Part shown: piece by piece, positions 32,294 through 40,790 of the stretch
How the letters are laid out: every line of letters starts with the position of its first letter
Position numbering within the stretch: the stretch's first letter is position 1
Origin: Oscillibacter sp.
GTDB taxonomy: Bacteria > Bacillota > Clostridia > Oscillospirales > Oscillospiraceae
Direction: 5' to 3'
Length of the DNA: 64,000 nt
NCBI GenBank assembly: GCA_022791875.1
Contig: JAAVZX010000077.1
Location: 1-64,000, forward strand
The notes under the pieces: generated by a model
What the model was told of the DNA's origin: nothing
Seen by the model: only the letters and a program-made list of their open reading frames with translations
The model's database searches: none
Position numbers and translations under genes: made by a program

Positions 32294-32345
32294 CGCCCTT
32301 TGGCGGTGCTCTGGAATGGTTTCGTTCCGGGGCGTTTGCTTTTTT
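32294..32345 (+). terminator. Possible riboswitch expression platform (terminator)
   Basis: CGCCC (32294-32298) pairs with GGGGCG (32329-32334), and an inner GGAA/TTCC adds to the stem. TTTGCTTTTTT follows. It lies between the riboswitch and ribD, so FMN binding could favour it. The remaining 85 bases to ribD carry no other signal. Confidence 0.5.
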
Positions 32346-32429
32346 GGGCGTTGGATTGCCTCTTTGGCGCGATGGAATTGCCTTGGACGCTTTGTTCAAG
32401 GTATTTTTTTCGCTGTTGGGGGAACCGCT

Positions 32430-33536
32430 ATGAATGACTTCGATTCCATGCGTCTGGCCCTTTCTCTGGCGGAACGGGGACGGGGGTGGACCAATCCGAA
32501 CCCTATGGTCGGCGCGGTGATCGTCAAGGACGGCGCGGTGATCGGCGAGGGGTGGCACCGGCGGTGCGGGGGGCTTCACGCCGAGCGGGAGGCGCTGCTG
32601 AACTGTTCCGGAACGGCCGCCGGCGCTGCGCTCTACGTGACCCTGGAGCCGTGCTGCCATCACGGGCGTCAGCCGCCCTGCACGGACGCGATTCTGGAGG
32701 CCAGGATTTCCCGCGTGGTGGTAGGGTCCGGGGACCCGAACCCGCTCGTGGCCGGGAAGGGACTGGATATCCTGCGCTCCCACGGCGTGGAGGTCGTGAC
32801 GGGGATTCTGGAGGAAGAGTGCAGGGCCCTGAACGCCGTGTTCTTCCACTATATCCGCACAAAGCGGCCCTACGTGGTGATGAAGTACGCCATGACGCTG
32901 GACGGGAAAATCGCGACCCGGACCGGGGCCTCCCGGTGGATCACCGGCGAGACGGCGCGGCGGCGGGTCCACGAGGACCGGGGGCGCTATGCGGCCATCA
33001 TGGCCGGCGTGGGAACCGTCCTGGCGGACAATCCGCTTCTGACCTGCCGCGTAGAAGGACTGCGGAACCCCCTGCGGGTCATCTGCGACACCAACCTGCG
33101 GACGCCGCCGGACAGCAAAATCGTCCGAACTGCCCGCGAGGTCCCCACCGTCATGGCCTGCTCCAAGCCAGACCCGGAGCGGCGGAAGGTCCTGGAAGAC
33201 GCGGGCTGTCAGGTCTGGGACCTGCCGGAGAAGGACGGGCACGTGGACCTGAACGCCCTCATGGAGCGCCTGGGGGCGGCGGAGATCGACAGCGTGCTCC
33301 TGGAGGGCGGCGGGACGCTGAACTGGGCGGCGCTGGAGAGCGGCATCGTGCAGCGGGTCCAGGCGTATGTGGCCCCGAAGCTGTTCGGCGGCGGGGAGGC
33401 AAAGTCTCCGGTGGAGGGCGACGGCGTAGTCGTGCCCATCCAGGCGGCGGCGCTGGGGAACCTGACCGTCACGCGGCTGGGAGAAGATTTGCTCATAGAA
33501 GGAGAGGTTGCGCGGGATGTTCACTGGGATTATTGA
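32430..33536 (+). CDS. ribD: Bifunctional pyrimidine deaminase/reductase RibD
   Basis: A 368-residue enzyme making the second and third steps of riboflavin synthesis: deamination of the diaminopyrimidine and NADPH reduction of the ribosyl chain. The N-terminal deaminase zinc site is HAEREALLNC plus EPCCHHGRQPPC (residues ~50-86). The reductase half begins near residue 150: YVVMKYAMTLDGKIATRTGA and ITGETARRRVHEDRGRYAAI, ending with VLLEGGGTLNWAALE. It starts at ATG 32430 after GGGGGAA. The longer upstream frame runs through the riboswitch region and is rejected. It overlaps ribE by 20 bases. Confidence 0.96.
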   Translation: MNDFDSMRLALSLAERGRGWTNPNPMVGAVIVKDGAVIGEGWHRRCGGLHAEREALLNCSGTAAGAALYVTLEPCCHHGRQPPCTDAILEARISRVVVGSGDPNPLVAGKGLDILRSHGVEVVTGILEEECRALNAVFFHYIRTKRPYVVMKYAMTLDGKIATRTGASRWITGETARRRVHEDRGRYAAIMAGVGTVLADNPLLTCRVEGLRNPLRVICDTNLRTPPDSKIVRTAREVPTVMACSKPDPERRKVLEDAGCQVWDLPEKDGHVDLNALMERLGAAEIDSVLLEGGGTLNWAALESGIVQRVQAYVAPKLFGGGEAKSPVEGDGVVVPIQAAALGNLTVTRLGEDLLIEGEVARDVHWDY

Positions 33537-34164
33537 AGAGCTGGGCACGATCCGCGCCATCCGGCGGGGGAAGCACTCGGCGGTGCTGTCCATCGGGGCG
33601 GACGCGGTTCTGTCGGACCTGAAAATCGGGGACAGCGTAGCGGTAAACGGCGTGTGCCTGACGGCGGCGTCGGTGGACGGAAGCGGCTTCACCGCCGACG
33701 TGATGCACGAAACCCTGAACCGTTCCTCCCTGGGCGTGCTGACCTCCGGGGACCCGGTGAACCTGGAGCGGGCCATGCCCGCGTCGGGCCGCTTCGGCGG
33801 GCACATCGTCTCCGGACACATTGACGGCACCGGCCAAATCCGCGCCGTCCGCCGGGACGACAACGCCGTCTGGTACACCATTGGCGCGGAGGCGAAGGTC
33901 CTGCGCTACGTGGTCGAAAAGGGCTCGATTGCCATCGACGGCATCAGCCTGACGGTAGCGTCTGTAGACCGCGAAACCTTCTCCGTGTCGCTGATTCCCC
34001 ACACAGCGGAGCACACAATCCTGGGCAAAAAGCGCCCCGGAGCCATCGTAAACCTGGAAGCGGACATCATCGGCAAATACGTAGAAGCCCTCCTGCGGCC
34101 CCGCGAGAAACCCCAAAAGGAGAGCAAGCTGACGAAAGAATTTCTGCTTCGCAACGGCTTCTGA
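33517..34164 (+). CDS. ribE: Riboflavin synthase alpha chain
   Basis: A 215-residue enzyme that dismutates two lumazines to riboflavin. The N-terminus MFTGIIEELGTIRAI is the family signature. Two homologous lumazine-binding halves are visible: VNGVCLTAASVDG... with FTADVMHETL, and IDGISLTVASVDR... with FSVSLIPHT. FGGHIVSGHIDGTG is the joining segment. The ATG at 33517 lies inside the ribD 3' end; an in-frame TTG at 33508 is less likely. The order ribD-ribE-ribBA-ribH is the usual Firmicutes operon. Confidence 0.96.
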   Translation: MFTGIIEELGTIRAIRRGKHSAVLSIGADAVLSDLKIGDSVAVNGVCLTAASVDGSGFTADVMHETLNRSSLGVLTSGDPVNLERAMPASGRFGGHIVSGHIDGTGQIRAVRRDDNAVWYTIGAEAKVLRYVVEKGSIAIDGISLTVASVDRETFSVSLIPHTAEHTILGKKRPGAIVNLEADIIGKYVEALLRPREKPQKESKLTKEFLLRNGF

Positions 34165-34190
34165 CAGAAGCAGACGTAACAACAAGGATT

Positions 34191-34263
34191 GATCTGGCGG
34201 GGTCCAGGGGAAACCGTTTCCCCTGATGGGGTCCAGGGGCAACGCCCCTGGCCGCCGGAGGCA
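34191..34263. repeat. Family B repeat inside the rib operon
   Basis: GATCTGGCGGGGTCCAGGGG, a GGGGAAACCGTTTCCCC stem, GGGGTCCAGGGGCAACGCCC and CTGGCCGCCGGAGGC. It fills most of the 113-base gap between ribE and ribBA. Confidence 0.7.
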
Positions 34264-34277
34264 TAGGAGGCACCACA

Positions 34278-35477
34278 ATGTTTGAATACAACACGATAGA
34301 AGAAGCACTGGAATCGCTCAGGCAGGGTAAGCTGATTATGGTGACAGACGATCCGGACCGTGAAAACGAGGGGGATCTGATCTGCGCGGCGGAGTTTGCC
34401 ACGACGGAGAATGTGAACTTTATGGCGGTCCATGCCAAGGGCCTGATCTGTATGCCCATGTCGGCGGAATTTGTGGAGCGGCTGCAATTTCCGCAGATGG
34501 TGACCACCAATACGGACAACCATGAGACGGCCTTCACCGTCTCCGTGGACCACGTTTCTACCACCACGGGCATCTCCGCGGCGGAGCGCTCCGTCACGGC
34601 CATGAAGTGCGTGGAGGACGGGACGCGGCCCCAGGACTTCCGGAGGCCGGGGCACATGTTCCCCCTCCTGGCGAAGCCCAACGGCGTCCTGGAGCGGAAC
34701 GGGCACACGGAGGCCACCGTGGACCTCCTGCGCCTGGCGGGCCTGAAAACCTGCGGCCTATGCTGTGAAATCATGCGGGACGACGGCACGATGATGCGCA
34801 CCCCCGAACTCCAGGAGAAGGCCCGTGAATGGGGCCTGGTGTTCATCACCATCAAGGACCTGCAAAATTATCGCAAGCGCCACGAAATCCTGGTGGAGCA
34901 GATTGCCAAAACCCGCCTCCCCACCAAGTACGGCGACTTCACCGCCCTGGGCTACCGGAACAAGCTGAACGGAGAGCACCACGTAGCCCTGGTAAAAGGC
35001 GACCTGGGCGACGGTCAAAACGTCCTGTGCCGCGTCCACTCCGAATGCCTCACCGGCGACTGCTTCGGCTCCCTCCGCTGCGACTGCGGCCAGCAGCTGG
35101 CAGCGGCCATGGCCAGCATCGAGAAGGAGGGCCGCGGCGTCCTGCTCTACATGCGCCAGGAGGGCCGCGGCATCGGCCTGCTGAACAAGCTCCGTGCCTA
35201 CGCCCTCCAGGATGAGGGCATGGACACCCTGGAAGCAAACCTGGCCCTGGGCTTCGGCGGCGACCTGCGCGAATATTACATCGGAGCGCAGATCCTCCGC
35301 GACATGGGCGTCAAAACCATGCGCCTCCTCACCAACAACCCGGATAAGGTCTACCAGCTCAAAGACTTCGGCCTCGAAATCCTTGAGCGCGTGCCAATCC
35401 AAATGGAAGCAACGAAAGACGACCTGTTCTACCTCCGCACCAAGCAGCGGCGGATGGGGCATATGCTGGACTACTGA
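34278..35477 (+). CDS. ribBA: Bifunctional DHBP synthase / GTP cyclohydrolase II
   Basis: A 399-residue fusion. Residues 1-200 are 3,4-dihydroxy-2-butanone-4-phosphate synthase: [20 protein letters not shown] and the [20 protein letters not shown] loop with HTEATVDL. Residues 205-399 are GTP cyclohydrolase II: the zinc site [17 protein letters not shown], then [20 protein letters not shown] and [19 protein letters not shown]. It supplies both starting units of riboflavin synthesis. The start has GGAGG upstream at the end of a repeat, which may itself provide part of the ribosome-binding site. Confidence 0.96.
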   Translation: MFEYNTIEEALESLRQGKLIMVTDDPDRENEGDLICAAEFATTENVNFMAVHAKGLICMPMSAEFVERLQFPQMVTTNTDNHETAFTVSVDHVSTTTGISAAERSVTAMKCVEDGTRPQDFRRPGHMFPLLAKPNGVLERNGHTEATVDLLRLAGLKTCGLCCEIMRDDGTMMRTPELQEKAREWGLVFITIKDLQNYRKRHEILVEQIAKTRLPTKYGDFTALGYRNKLNGEHHVALVKGDLGDGQNVLCRVHSECLTGDCFGSLRCDCGQQLAAAMASIEKEGRGVLLYMRQEGRGIGLLNKLRAYALQDEGMDTLEANLALGFGGDLREYYIGAQILRDMGVKTMRLLTNNPDKVYQLKDFGLEILERVPIQMEATKDDLFYLRTKQRRMGHMLDY

Positions 35478-35483
35478 GGACGA

Positions 35484-35577
35484 TGGACGGGGGACGGGGG
35501 GCCTCCGGCGGCCAGAGGGCTTTGCCCTCTGGACTCCCACCAGAGAGGCACGCGCCTCCCTGGACCCTGGCAGATCG
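35484..35577. repeat. Family B repeat between ribBA and ribH
   Basis: Starts GGACGGGGGACGGGGGGCCT, then CCGGCGGCCAGAGGGCTTTG and CCTCTGGACTCCCACCAG, a GAGGCAC-GCGCCTC stem and CCTGGCAGATC. It is nearly the same as 25690 and 62440, and lies within the operon. Confidence 0.75.
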
Positions 35578-35622
35578 GCCATTTTTGTACCTGTTTCGAC
35601 TACTTTAATTGGAGGGTTTACT

Positions 35623-36090
35623 ATGAAAACTTTTGCGGGTAAATTGACGGCGGATGGGATTAAAATCGGGATCGTCGCGGCGCGGTTTAATGAGTTCATT
35701 GTCTCGAAACTGCTCAGCGGGTGCGAGGACGGGCTGCTGCGGCATGGCGTGCAGGGCGATGATATCCATGTGGCCTGGGTGCCCGGGGCCTTTGAGATTC
35801 CCTTGATCGCCGCGAAAATGGCGGAGAGCGGGAAGTATGACGCCGTGATCGCCCTGGGGGCTGTCATCCGCGGCAGTACCAGCCACTATGACTACGTGTG
35901 TGCGGAGGTCTCCAAGGGGATCGCTAACGTGGCGCTGAACAGCAAGATTCCCGTCATGTTCGGCGTGCTCACCACCGATACCATCGAGCAGGCCATCGAG
36001 CGGGCGGGCACCAAGGCGGGCAATAAGGGCTTCGAGTGCGCCCAGGGGGCCGTCGAGATGGTCAACCTGATGCGGGCACTGGAGGCGTAA
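35623..36090 (+). CDS. ribH: 6,7-dimethyl-8-ribityllumazine synthase
   Basis: A 155-residue subunit of the icosahedral lumazine synthase, which joins the pyrimidine and the butanone phosphate. Motifs are [20 protein letters not shown], the VPGAFEIPL phosphate/substrate loop, [16 protein letters not shown] with the catalytic His, and [20 protein letters not shown]. It starts at ATG 35623 with GGAGGG seven bases upstream. It ends the rib operon and is followed by a hairpin terminator. Confidence 0.97.
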   Translation: MKTFAGKLTADGIKIGIVAARFNEFIVSKLLSGCEDGLLRHGVQGDDIHVAWVPGAFEIPLIAAKMAESGKYDAVIALGAVIRGSTSHYDYVCAEVSKGIANVALNSKIPVMFGVLTTDTIEQAIERAGTKAGNKGFECAQGAVEMVNLMRALEA

Positions 36091-36102
36091 GCGTTCCGGA
36101 GC

Positions 36103-36142
36103 GGGGACCGTTGGAAGAAATTCCAGCGGTTCCCTTTTGTTT
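36103..36142 (+). terminator. Terminator of the rib operon
   Basis: GGGACCGTTGGAA pairs with TTCCAGCGGTTCCC (one bulge and one G-T pair) over a short loop, followed by TTTTGTTTT. Confidence 0.82.
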
Positions 36143-36215
36143 TGCTGTGTAAAAAATTACTGTTAAGGTGATAAATACTGAATTTTAGAATCAGAACCAC
36201 TGCGCTGAAAAAGTA

Positions 36216-36244
36216 TTTACATTCCAATCTTAACCAGCTATACT
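36216..36244 (+). promoter_or_regulatory. Promoter of the GH4 gene
   Basis: TTTACA (36216-36221), 17-base spacer, TATACT (36239-36244). Confidence 0.65.
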
Positions 36245-36268
36245 AAGGCCATCACATAGGGAATGATC

Positions 36269-37594
36269 ATGAAAGAATTCAGCGTATGTATCGTCGGCGG
36301 CGGCAGCACCTATACCCTGGGCTTCCTGAAGTCCTTCGTCCGGCTTCGGGAGGAATTTCCCCTGAAGAAGCTGGTCCTCTTTGACATCGACGCCAAGCGC
36401 CAGGAGCCTATTGGCAAGTACGGCGAGATCCTCTTCCGGGAGCGCTTCCCCGAGCTGGACTTCTCCTACACCACCGACATTGAGGAAGCCTACACCGGCA
36501 TGGACTTCGTCTTCATGCAGATGCGTGCCGGCGGTCTGGACATGCGGGCCCAGGACGAGCACATCCCCCTGAGCATGGGCATGATCGGCCAGGAGACTTG
36601 CGGCGCGGGCGGCATGGCCTACGGCCTGCGCTCCTGCGTGGACATGATTAAGGCCGTCCACGACATCCGCCGTCTGGCTCCCGACGCCTGGATTCTCAAC
36701 TACTCCAACCCCGCCGCCATCGTGGCCGAGGCCCTCCGCCGCGAGTTCCCCGGCGACACCCGCCTCCTCAACATCTGCGACCAGCCCGAGAACGTGGTCC
36801 GCTCCTGCTCCCGCCTCCTGGGCTGCTCCTGGGAGGACCTGGCCCCCGTCTACTTCGGCCTCAACCACTACGGCTGGTTCACCCACATCTACGACATCAA
36901 GACCGGCGAGGACTACATGCCCGAAATCCGCCGCCGCATCAAGGAGAACGGCTTCCTGCCCCAGGACGCCGAGCAGCGCGACCAGTCCTGGCTGGACACC
37001 TACGGCATGGTCCAGACCATCATGAACGACTTCCCCGACTACCTCCCCAATACATATGACCAGTATTACCTGTACCCCGAGTACAAGGCCAGCCACCTGA
37101 ACCCCGACTTCACCCGTGCCGACGAGGTGAAAGCGGGCCGCGAGAAGCGCGTGTTCACGGAATGCGCCGAGGTCATTGCCGCCGGTAAGCTGGGCGACCG
37201 CTTCGACGCCATCTCCGACGCCCACGCCGAGATGATGATCAAGGTTGCCGAGTCCATCGCCTTCAACAAGAACGACCGCCACATCATGATCGTGGAGAAC
37301 AACGGCGCGATTGCCAACATGCAGGACGACGCCATGGTGGAAGTCGCCTGCGAGCTGGGTGCCAACGGCCCCCGTCCCCTGGGCGTGGGCAACATCCCCC
37401 AGTTCTACCTGGGCCTCCTGGTGAACCAGGTGTCCGTAGAAAAGCTGATTGTGGACGCCTACTTCGAGAATTCCTATCAGAAGGCCCTGGAAGCCTTCAC
37501 CCTGAGCCGCCTCGTCGGCGACGCGAAGAAGGCCCGCAAGGTTCTGGACGCCCTCATCGAGGCCAACAAGGGCATGTGGCCTGAGCTGCGCTGA
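36269..37594 (+). CDS. Glycoside hydrolase family 4, probable 6-phospho-alpha-glucosidase
   Basis: A 441-residue NAD+/Mn2+-dependent enzyme of GH4. The N-terminal FSVCIVGGGSTYTLGFLKSF binds the dinucleotide. The metal ligands sit in GQETCGAGGMAYGLR and LNHYGWFTHIYD. The substrate-typing block reads ICDQP; 6-phospho-alpha-glucosidases carry CDMP here and beta-acting ones CN(V/I)P, so alpha-linked phospho-disaccharides are favoured. It converts sugars phosphorylated by a PTS, and a glucose-family PTS gene lies downstream. Two ATGs (36263 and 36269) are close; the AGGGA spacing favours the second. Confidence 0.9.
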   Translation: MKEFSVCIVGGGSTYTLGFLKSFVRLREEFPLKKLVLFDIDAKRQEPIGKYGEILFRERFPELDFSYTTDIEEAYTGMDFVFMQMRAGGLDMRAQDEHIPLSMGMIGQETCGAGGMAYGLRSCVDMIKAVHDIRRLAPDAWILNYSNPAAIVAEALRREFPGDTRLLNICDQPENVVRSCSRLLGCSWEDLAPVYFGLNHYGWFTHIYDIKTGEDYMPEIRRRIKENGFLPQDAEQRDQSWLDTYGMVQTIMNDFPDYLPNTYDQYYLYPEYKASHLNPDFTRADEVKAGREKRVFTECAEVIAAGKLGDRFDAISDAHAEMMIKVAESIAFNKNDRHIMIVENNGAIANMQDDAMVEVACELGANGPRPLGVGNIPQFYLGLLVNQVSVEKLIVDAYFENSYQKALEAFTLSRLVGDAKKARKVLDALIEANKGMWPELR

Positions 37595-37654
37595 GGCTGT
37601 TAAGCTAAGCACGCGGGTATCTGAGTACCTAGGTACCTACGCACCCCTGGCATT

Positions 37655-37899
37655 CGCGGGGGAGGGGCGGACACGCAGGTCCGCCCCTACGGGGTGCATT
37701 TCAGGATGGCGTTTGCCGGATTGTGGGGAGCATCCCCTTTGGTCTGGTGGTTGAGGGGAACGCACCTCCACAGCCCTGGAGGTCGCGGGGGACGGGACGC
37801 CGAGGGCGGCGTCCCCTACGGTGTGCATCCCAGGCAACCAGGGCGGATACGGGTGCATCCAGGCAACCAGGGCGGATATGGCATACATCCCCCCAACCG
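37655..37899. repeat. Cluster of family C and related repeats
   Basis: The gap after the GH4 gene holds GGGGCGGACACGCAGGTCCG (about 37663-37682), a related stem GGACGCC/GGCGTCC (about 37793-37815), and a perfect 19-bp direct repeat CAGGCAACCAGGGCGGATA at 37831-37849 and 37860-37878. No coding or RNA gene is seen. The region separates the GH4 gene and the PTS gene by about 500 bases, so they may be transcribed separately. Confidence 0.65.
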
Positions 37900-37954
37900 T
37901 CATAAAAACATTCCGCAAAACAACGTTTTGCGGAACCGCCGCACCCCGTTCCGA

Positions 37955-38063
37955 CGCAACCGCCCCACCGCCCACCAGGTTCACGTCGCGTTAAAGCTCT
38001 TTTTGGTTACTTTTTCTCTCGAGAAAAAGTAACCCGCCGGAGGCCCCCCGCGGGTCCCGGCAG
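37955..38063. repeat. Family A repeat, right half
   Basis: Has the CCACCAGGTTCACGTCGCGT block, then GGTTACTTTTTCTCTCGAGA and its palindromic partner, then CCCGCCGGAGGCCCCCCGC. It ends 35 bases before the PTS start. Confidence 0.7.
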
Positions 38064-38097
38064 GCACCCCAAACAATATAAGAATGGAGAATAAGAG

Positions 38098-40167
38098 ATG
38101 TCAAAAAAGACGAAAATCATGGACTTTTTCTCCGCGTTAGGGCGCAGTCTTCTGATGCCGATTGCCGCGTTGGCGGCGTGCGGCATATTCCTGGGGCTTT
38201 CGTCCGCGCTGATGAAGGCCCAGGTCCAGGCCGCGGTTCCCTTTCTCTCCCAGGGCTTTATCTACTTCATCATTTTCACGATCAATAAAGTCTCCGGCGT
38301 GGTCTTCACCCTGATTCCCGTCCTGTTCGCCATCTCCATTGCCTTTGGTATGGTCAAAGAGGAGAAGGAGATTGCGGCTTTTGCCGGGTTCATTGGCTAC
38401 TACACCTTCCTGGTGGCCTCCGCGGCTATGATTGGCAGCGGGTTCATGGATTTCAGCGCTCTGCGGATTGCGAACATTCTGGGTGTGGAAACCATGGACA
38501 TGGGCGCGGTGGCTGGCATTTCCATCGGCCTGATTGCCGCGTGGATACACAGCAAGTACCACAAAATCACCTTCCCCGTCGCCATCTCCTTCTACGGCGG
38601 CAAGCGCTTCGTGGCTCTAGCGGTCATGCTGGCCTCCACTTGCTTCGGCCTGATTGCGCCGTTCATCTGGTCCCCGGTGTCTATGGCCATCAACGGACTG
38701 GGCGACGCTATTTCTGCTGCGGGCATCTTCGGCGTCTTCGGCTACGGCTTCCTGGAGCGCCTCCTGATTCCTACGGGCCTGCATCACGTGCTGAACGGCA
38801 TCTTCCGGACCACCGCTATCGGCGGCGTGTACGAGGGTGTTGAGGGCTGCCTGAACATCTTCCTCCAGTTCGTGGACCAAGTGGACCTCTCCGAGCTGGC
38901 TCCCTTCACCATGTTCTTGGGCCAGGGCAAGATGCCCATGATGATGTTCGGCCTGCCGGCGGCGGCCCTGGCGATTTACCGCACCTCTCCGGAGGAGAAG
39001 AAGCCCAAGGTGAAAGCGCTGATGATTGCGGGTGTTACGGCCAGCGTGGTGTCCGGTATTACCGAGCCTCTGGAGTTCGCGTTCATGTTCGTTGCGCCTC
39101 AGCTGTTCCTGTTCCACGCGGTCATGGGCAGCATCTCCTTCGCGGCCATGGCAGCTCTGGACGTGATCATCGGCAACACCGGCGGCGGTCTGATTGACTA
39201 CTTCATCTGGGGTGTCTTCCAGCCCGGCTCCCACTGGTATTGGGTGATCATCGTGGGCATCCCCTTCATGTTCATCTACTACTACGTCTTCAAGACCTAC
39301 CTCAGCAAGAAGAATATCTCCATCGAGGTTGCCGAGGAAGAGGACGACGAGGCCCCCGGCGATCTGAACATGGACCAGCAGCAGAAGCTGAAAGCGTACC
39401 GCATCATCGAGGGCCTGGGCGGCATCGACAACATCATTGAGGTCAACAACTGCCTGACCCGCCTCCGTGTGGACCTGGTAGACCCGACGAAGGTACGGGA
39501 AGACCTGCTGAAGAAGACCGGCTCCAACGGCTTCATCCGTCCCAGTGAGAAGCATATCCAAGTGGTCTACGGCCCGAAGGTGGAGGGCATTGCGCCCAAC
39601 GTTCGGGAGTGCCTGAAAGCGGGCAAGGCGGCTATGGACGCGTTTATGGCCACCGCCGGCGGCGCGGCTCTGGAAGAGACTGCCAGCAGCAAGAAGGCGG
39701 CGCCCAGCCAGAAGTCCCAGCTGGTGGCCCCTGTGGCGGGCAAGGTCCTGCCCATGAGCGAGGCGAAGGACGAGAACTTTGCCAATGGTATTCTGGGCGA
39801 CGGCGTGGTAATCCAGCCTACGGAGGACGTGATCAAGGCGCCCTGCGACGGCACCGTTACCCATGCCTCCGAGGACAACAAGCACGCGATCGGCCTGGAG
39901 AGCGCCGCGGGCGTGGAGATCCTGATCCACGTCGGCGTGGACACCGTCGGCATGAACGGCGAGGGCTTTGAGCTGCTCAAGAAGGAGGGCGAGAAGGTGA
40001 AGGCCGGTGACCCGATCCTCAAGTTCTCCAGGAAGCTCATTGAGTCGAAGGGGCTTTGCTCTGACGTGATGCTGATTGTGCTCGAGGGGGACGATGAGCT
40101 TCCTGCGGAGTACGTTACGGGGGTTACTGCGGTGGTTGGGAAGACTACTGTGGCGAAGCTCGGGTGA
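38098..40167 (+). CDS. PTS permease EIICBA, glucose/alpha-glucoside family
   Basis: A 689-residue fusion. Residues 1-415 are the EIIC channel of the glucose-superfamily PTS (MDFFSALGRSLLMPIAALAA, GLHHVLNGIFRT, GITEPLEFAFMFVAPQLF). Residues 435-510 are EIIB with the phosphocysteine in EVNNCLTRLRVDLVD. Residues 540-689 are EIIA with GDGVVIQPTEDVIKAPCDGT and the active-site His in VEILIHVGVDTVGM. It imports and phosphorylates a glucoside. Together with the GH4 enzyme it suggests maltose- or similar alpha-glucoside uptake. The start has GGAGAATA upstream. Confidence 0.94.
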   Translation: MSKKTKIMDFFSALGRSLLMPIAALAACGIFLGLSSALMKAQVQAAVPFLSQGFIYFIIFTINKVSGVVFTLIPVLFAISIAFGMVKEEKEIAAFAGFIGYYTFLVASAAMIGSGFMDFSALRIANILGVETMDMGAVAGISIGLIAAWIHSKYHKITFPVAISFYGGKRFVALAVMLASTCFGLIAPFIWSPVSMAINGLGDAISAAGIFGVFGYGFLERLLIPTGLHHVLNGIFRTTAIGGVYEGVEGCLNIFLQFVDQVDLSELAPFTMFLGQGKMPMMMFGLPAAALAIYRTSPEEKKPKVKALMIAGVTASVVSGITEPLEFAFMFVAPQLFLFHAVMGSISFAAMAALDVIIGNTGGGLIDYFIWGVFQPGSHWYWVIIVGIPFMFIYYYVFKTYLSKKNISIEVAEEEDDEAPGDLNMDQQQKLKAYRIIEGLGGIDNIIEVNNCLTRLRVDLVDPTKVREDLLKKTGSNGFIRPSEKHIQVVYGPKVEGIAPNVRECLKAGKAAMDAFMATAGGAALEETASSKKAAPSQKSQLVAPVAGKVLPMSEAKDENFANGILGDGVVIQPTEDVIKAPCDGTVTHASEDNKHAIGLESAAGVEILIHVGVDTVGMNGEGFELLKKEGEKVKAGDPILKFSRKLIESKGLCSDVMLIVLEGDDELPAEYVTGVTAVVGKTTVAKLG

Positions 40168-40171
40168 GTGT

Positions 40172-40275
40172 TCCTTTTTTCTTGAAAGAAAAAAGGAACC
40201 GAAAAAAAACTTTTTAGTACCGCTCTATACTCTGGTGGGCGCGAAAGCCCGTCACACGGTAACGCAGCCACTCCC
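40172..40275. repeat. Family A repeat, left half
   Basis: A T-rich hairpin TTCCTTTTTTCTTGAAAGAA followed by the AGTACCGCTCTATACTCTGG block and GTCACACGGTAACGCAG. It resembles the sub-variant in the element at 6041. Confidence 0.6.
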
Positions 40276-40342
40276 TAACTGGGGGCTGTATTTCGAGCCG
40301 GCCGCTCGAAATACGGCCCCTGTCTTTTTGTCCAAAACACCC

Positions 40343-40386
40343 TTGACTTTTAGCCTACAATATGTTATCCTAACATTAGCCTACAA
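40343..40386 (+). promoter_or_regulatory. blaI promoter with repeated operator TTAGCCTACAA
   Basis: TTGACT (40343-40348), 17-base spacer, TATCCT (40366-40371). The 11-mer TTAGCCTACAA occurs inside the spacer (40350-40360) and again just after the -10 box (40376-40386), 26 bases apart. BlaI/MecI-type repressors bind TACA/TGTA half-sites, so these are likely autoregulatory operators. Confidence 0.65.
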
Positions 40387-40415
40387 CCCGTAGTTCAATA
40401 AGGAGGTACACCCCC

Positions 40416-40790
40416 ATGCCCATCCCGCAAATCTCAGACTCCGAACTGGAACTGATGAAGATCATCTGGTCCCAGGGCGGCACCGCCCTCTACGCCGCCA
40501 TCATGGACCGCCTCGCCGCCGGGAACCGCTGGCAGAAAAACACCGTCATCACGCTCCTCTCCCGCCTCACCGAAAAAGGACTCCTGGAAACCCGCAAAAT
40601 CGGACGCCGCAACGAGTACACCGCCGCCGTCACCGAGCGGCAGTACCAGGCCGCCCAGACCCGTACCCTCCTGAACAAGCTCTACGAGGGCAGCGCCAAG
40701 GGCCTGGTGTCCACCCTGATCCAGACGGACCTCCTCTCCGCCGAGGACTACGAGGAACTCCGCCGCTTCTGGGACGGTGAGCAGCCATGA
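40416..40790 (+). CDS. blaI: BlaI/MecI/CopY-family repressor
   Basis: A 124-residue winged-helix repressor. The N-terminal part is ISDSELELMKIIWSQGGTAL, followed by KNTVITLLSRLTEKGLLETR, which is the recognition helix, and KIGRRNEYTAAVTERQYQAA, the wing. The C-terminal half (about 75-124) is the dimerisation segment, where MecI/BlaI are cleaved after signal sensing. Its stop overlaps the blaR1-like start by four bases (ATGA), the usual sensor-repressor pair arrangement. Confidence 0.93.
   Translation: MPIPQISDSELELMKIIWSQGGTALYAAIMDRLAAGNRWQKNTVITLLSRLTEKGLLETRKIGRRNEYTAAVTERQYQAAQTRTLLNKLYEGSAKGLVSTLIQTDLLSAEDYEELRRFWDGEQP

Noticed and set aside
37655..37899. Direct repeats resembling a CRISPR array
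   Set aside because: Only two copies of a 19-bp direct repeat exist, with a 10-base gap. There is no regular spacing, no leader and no cas gene in the window.
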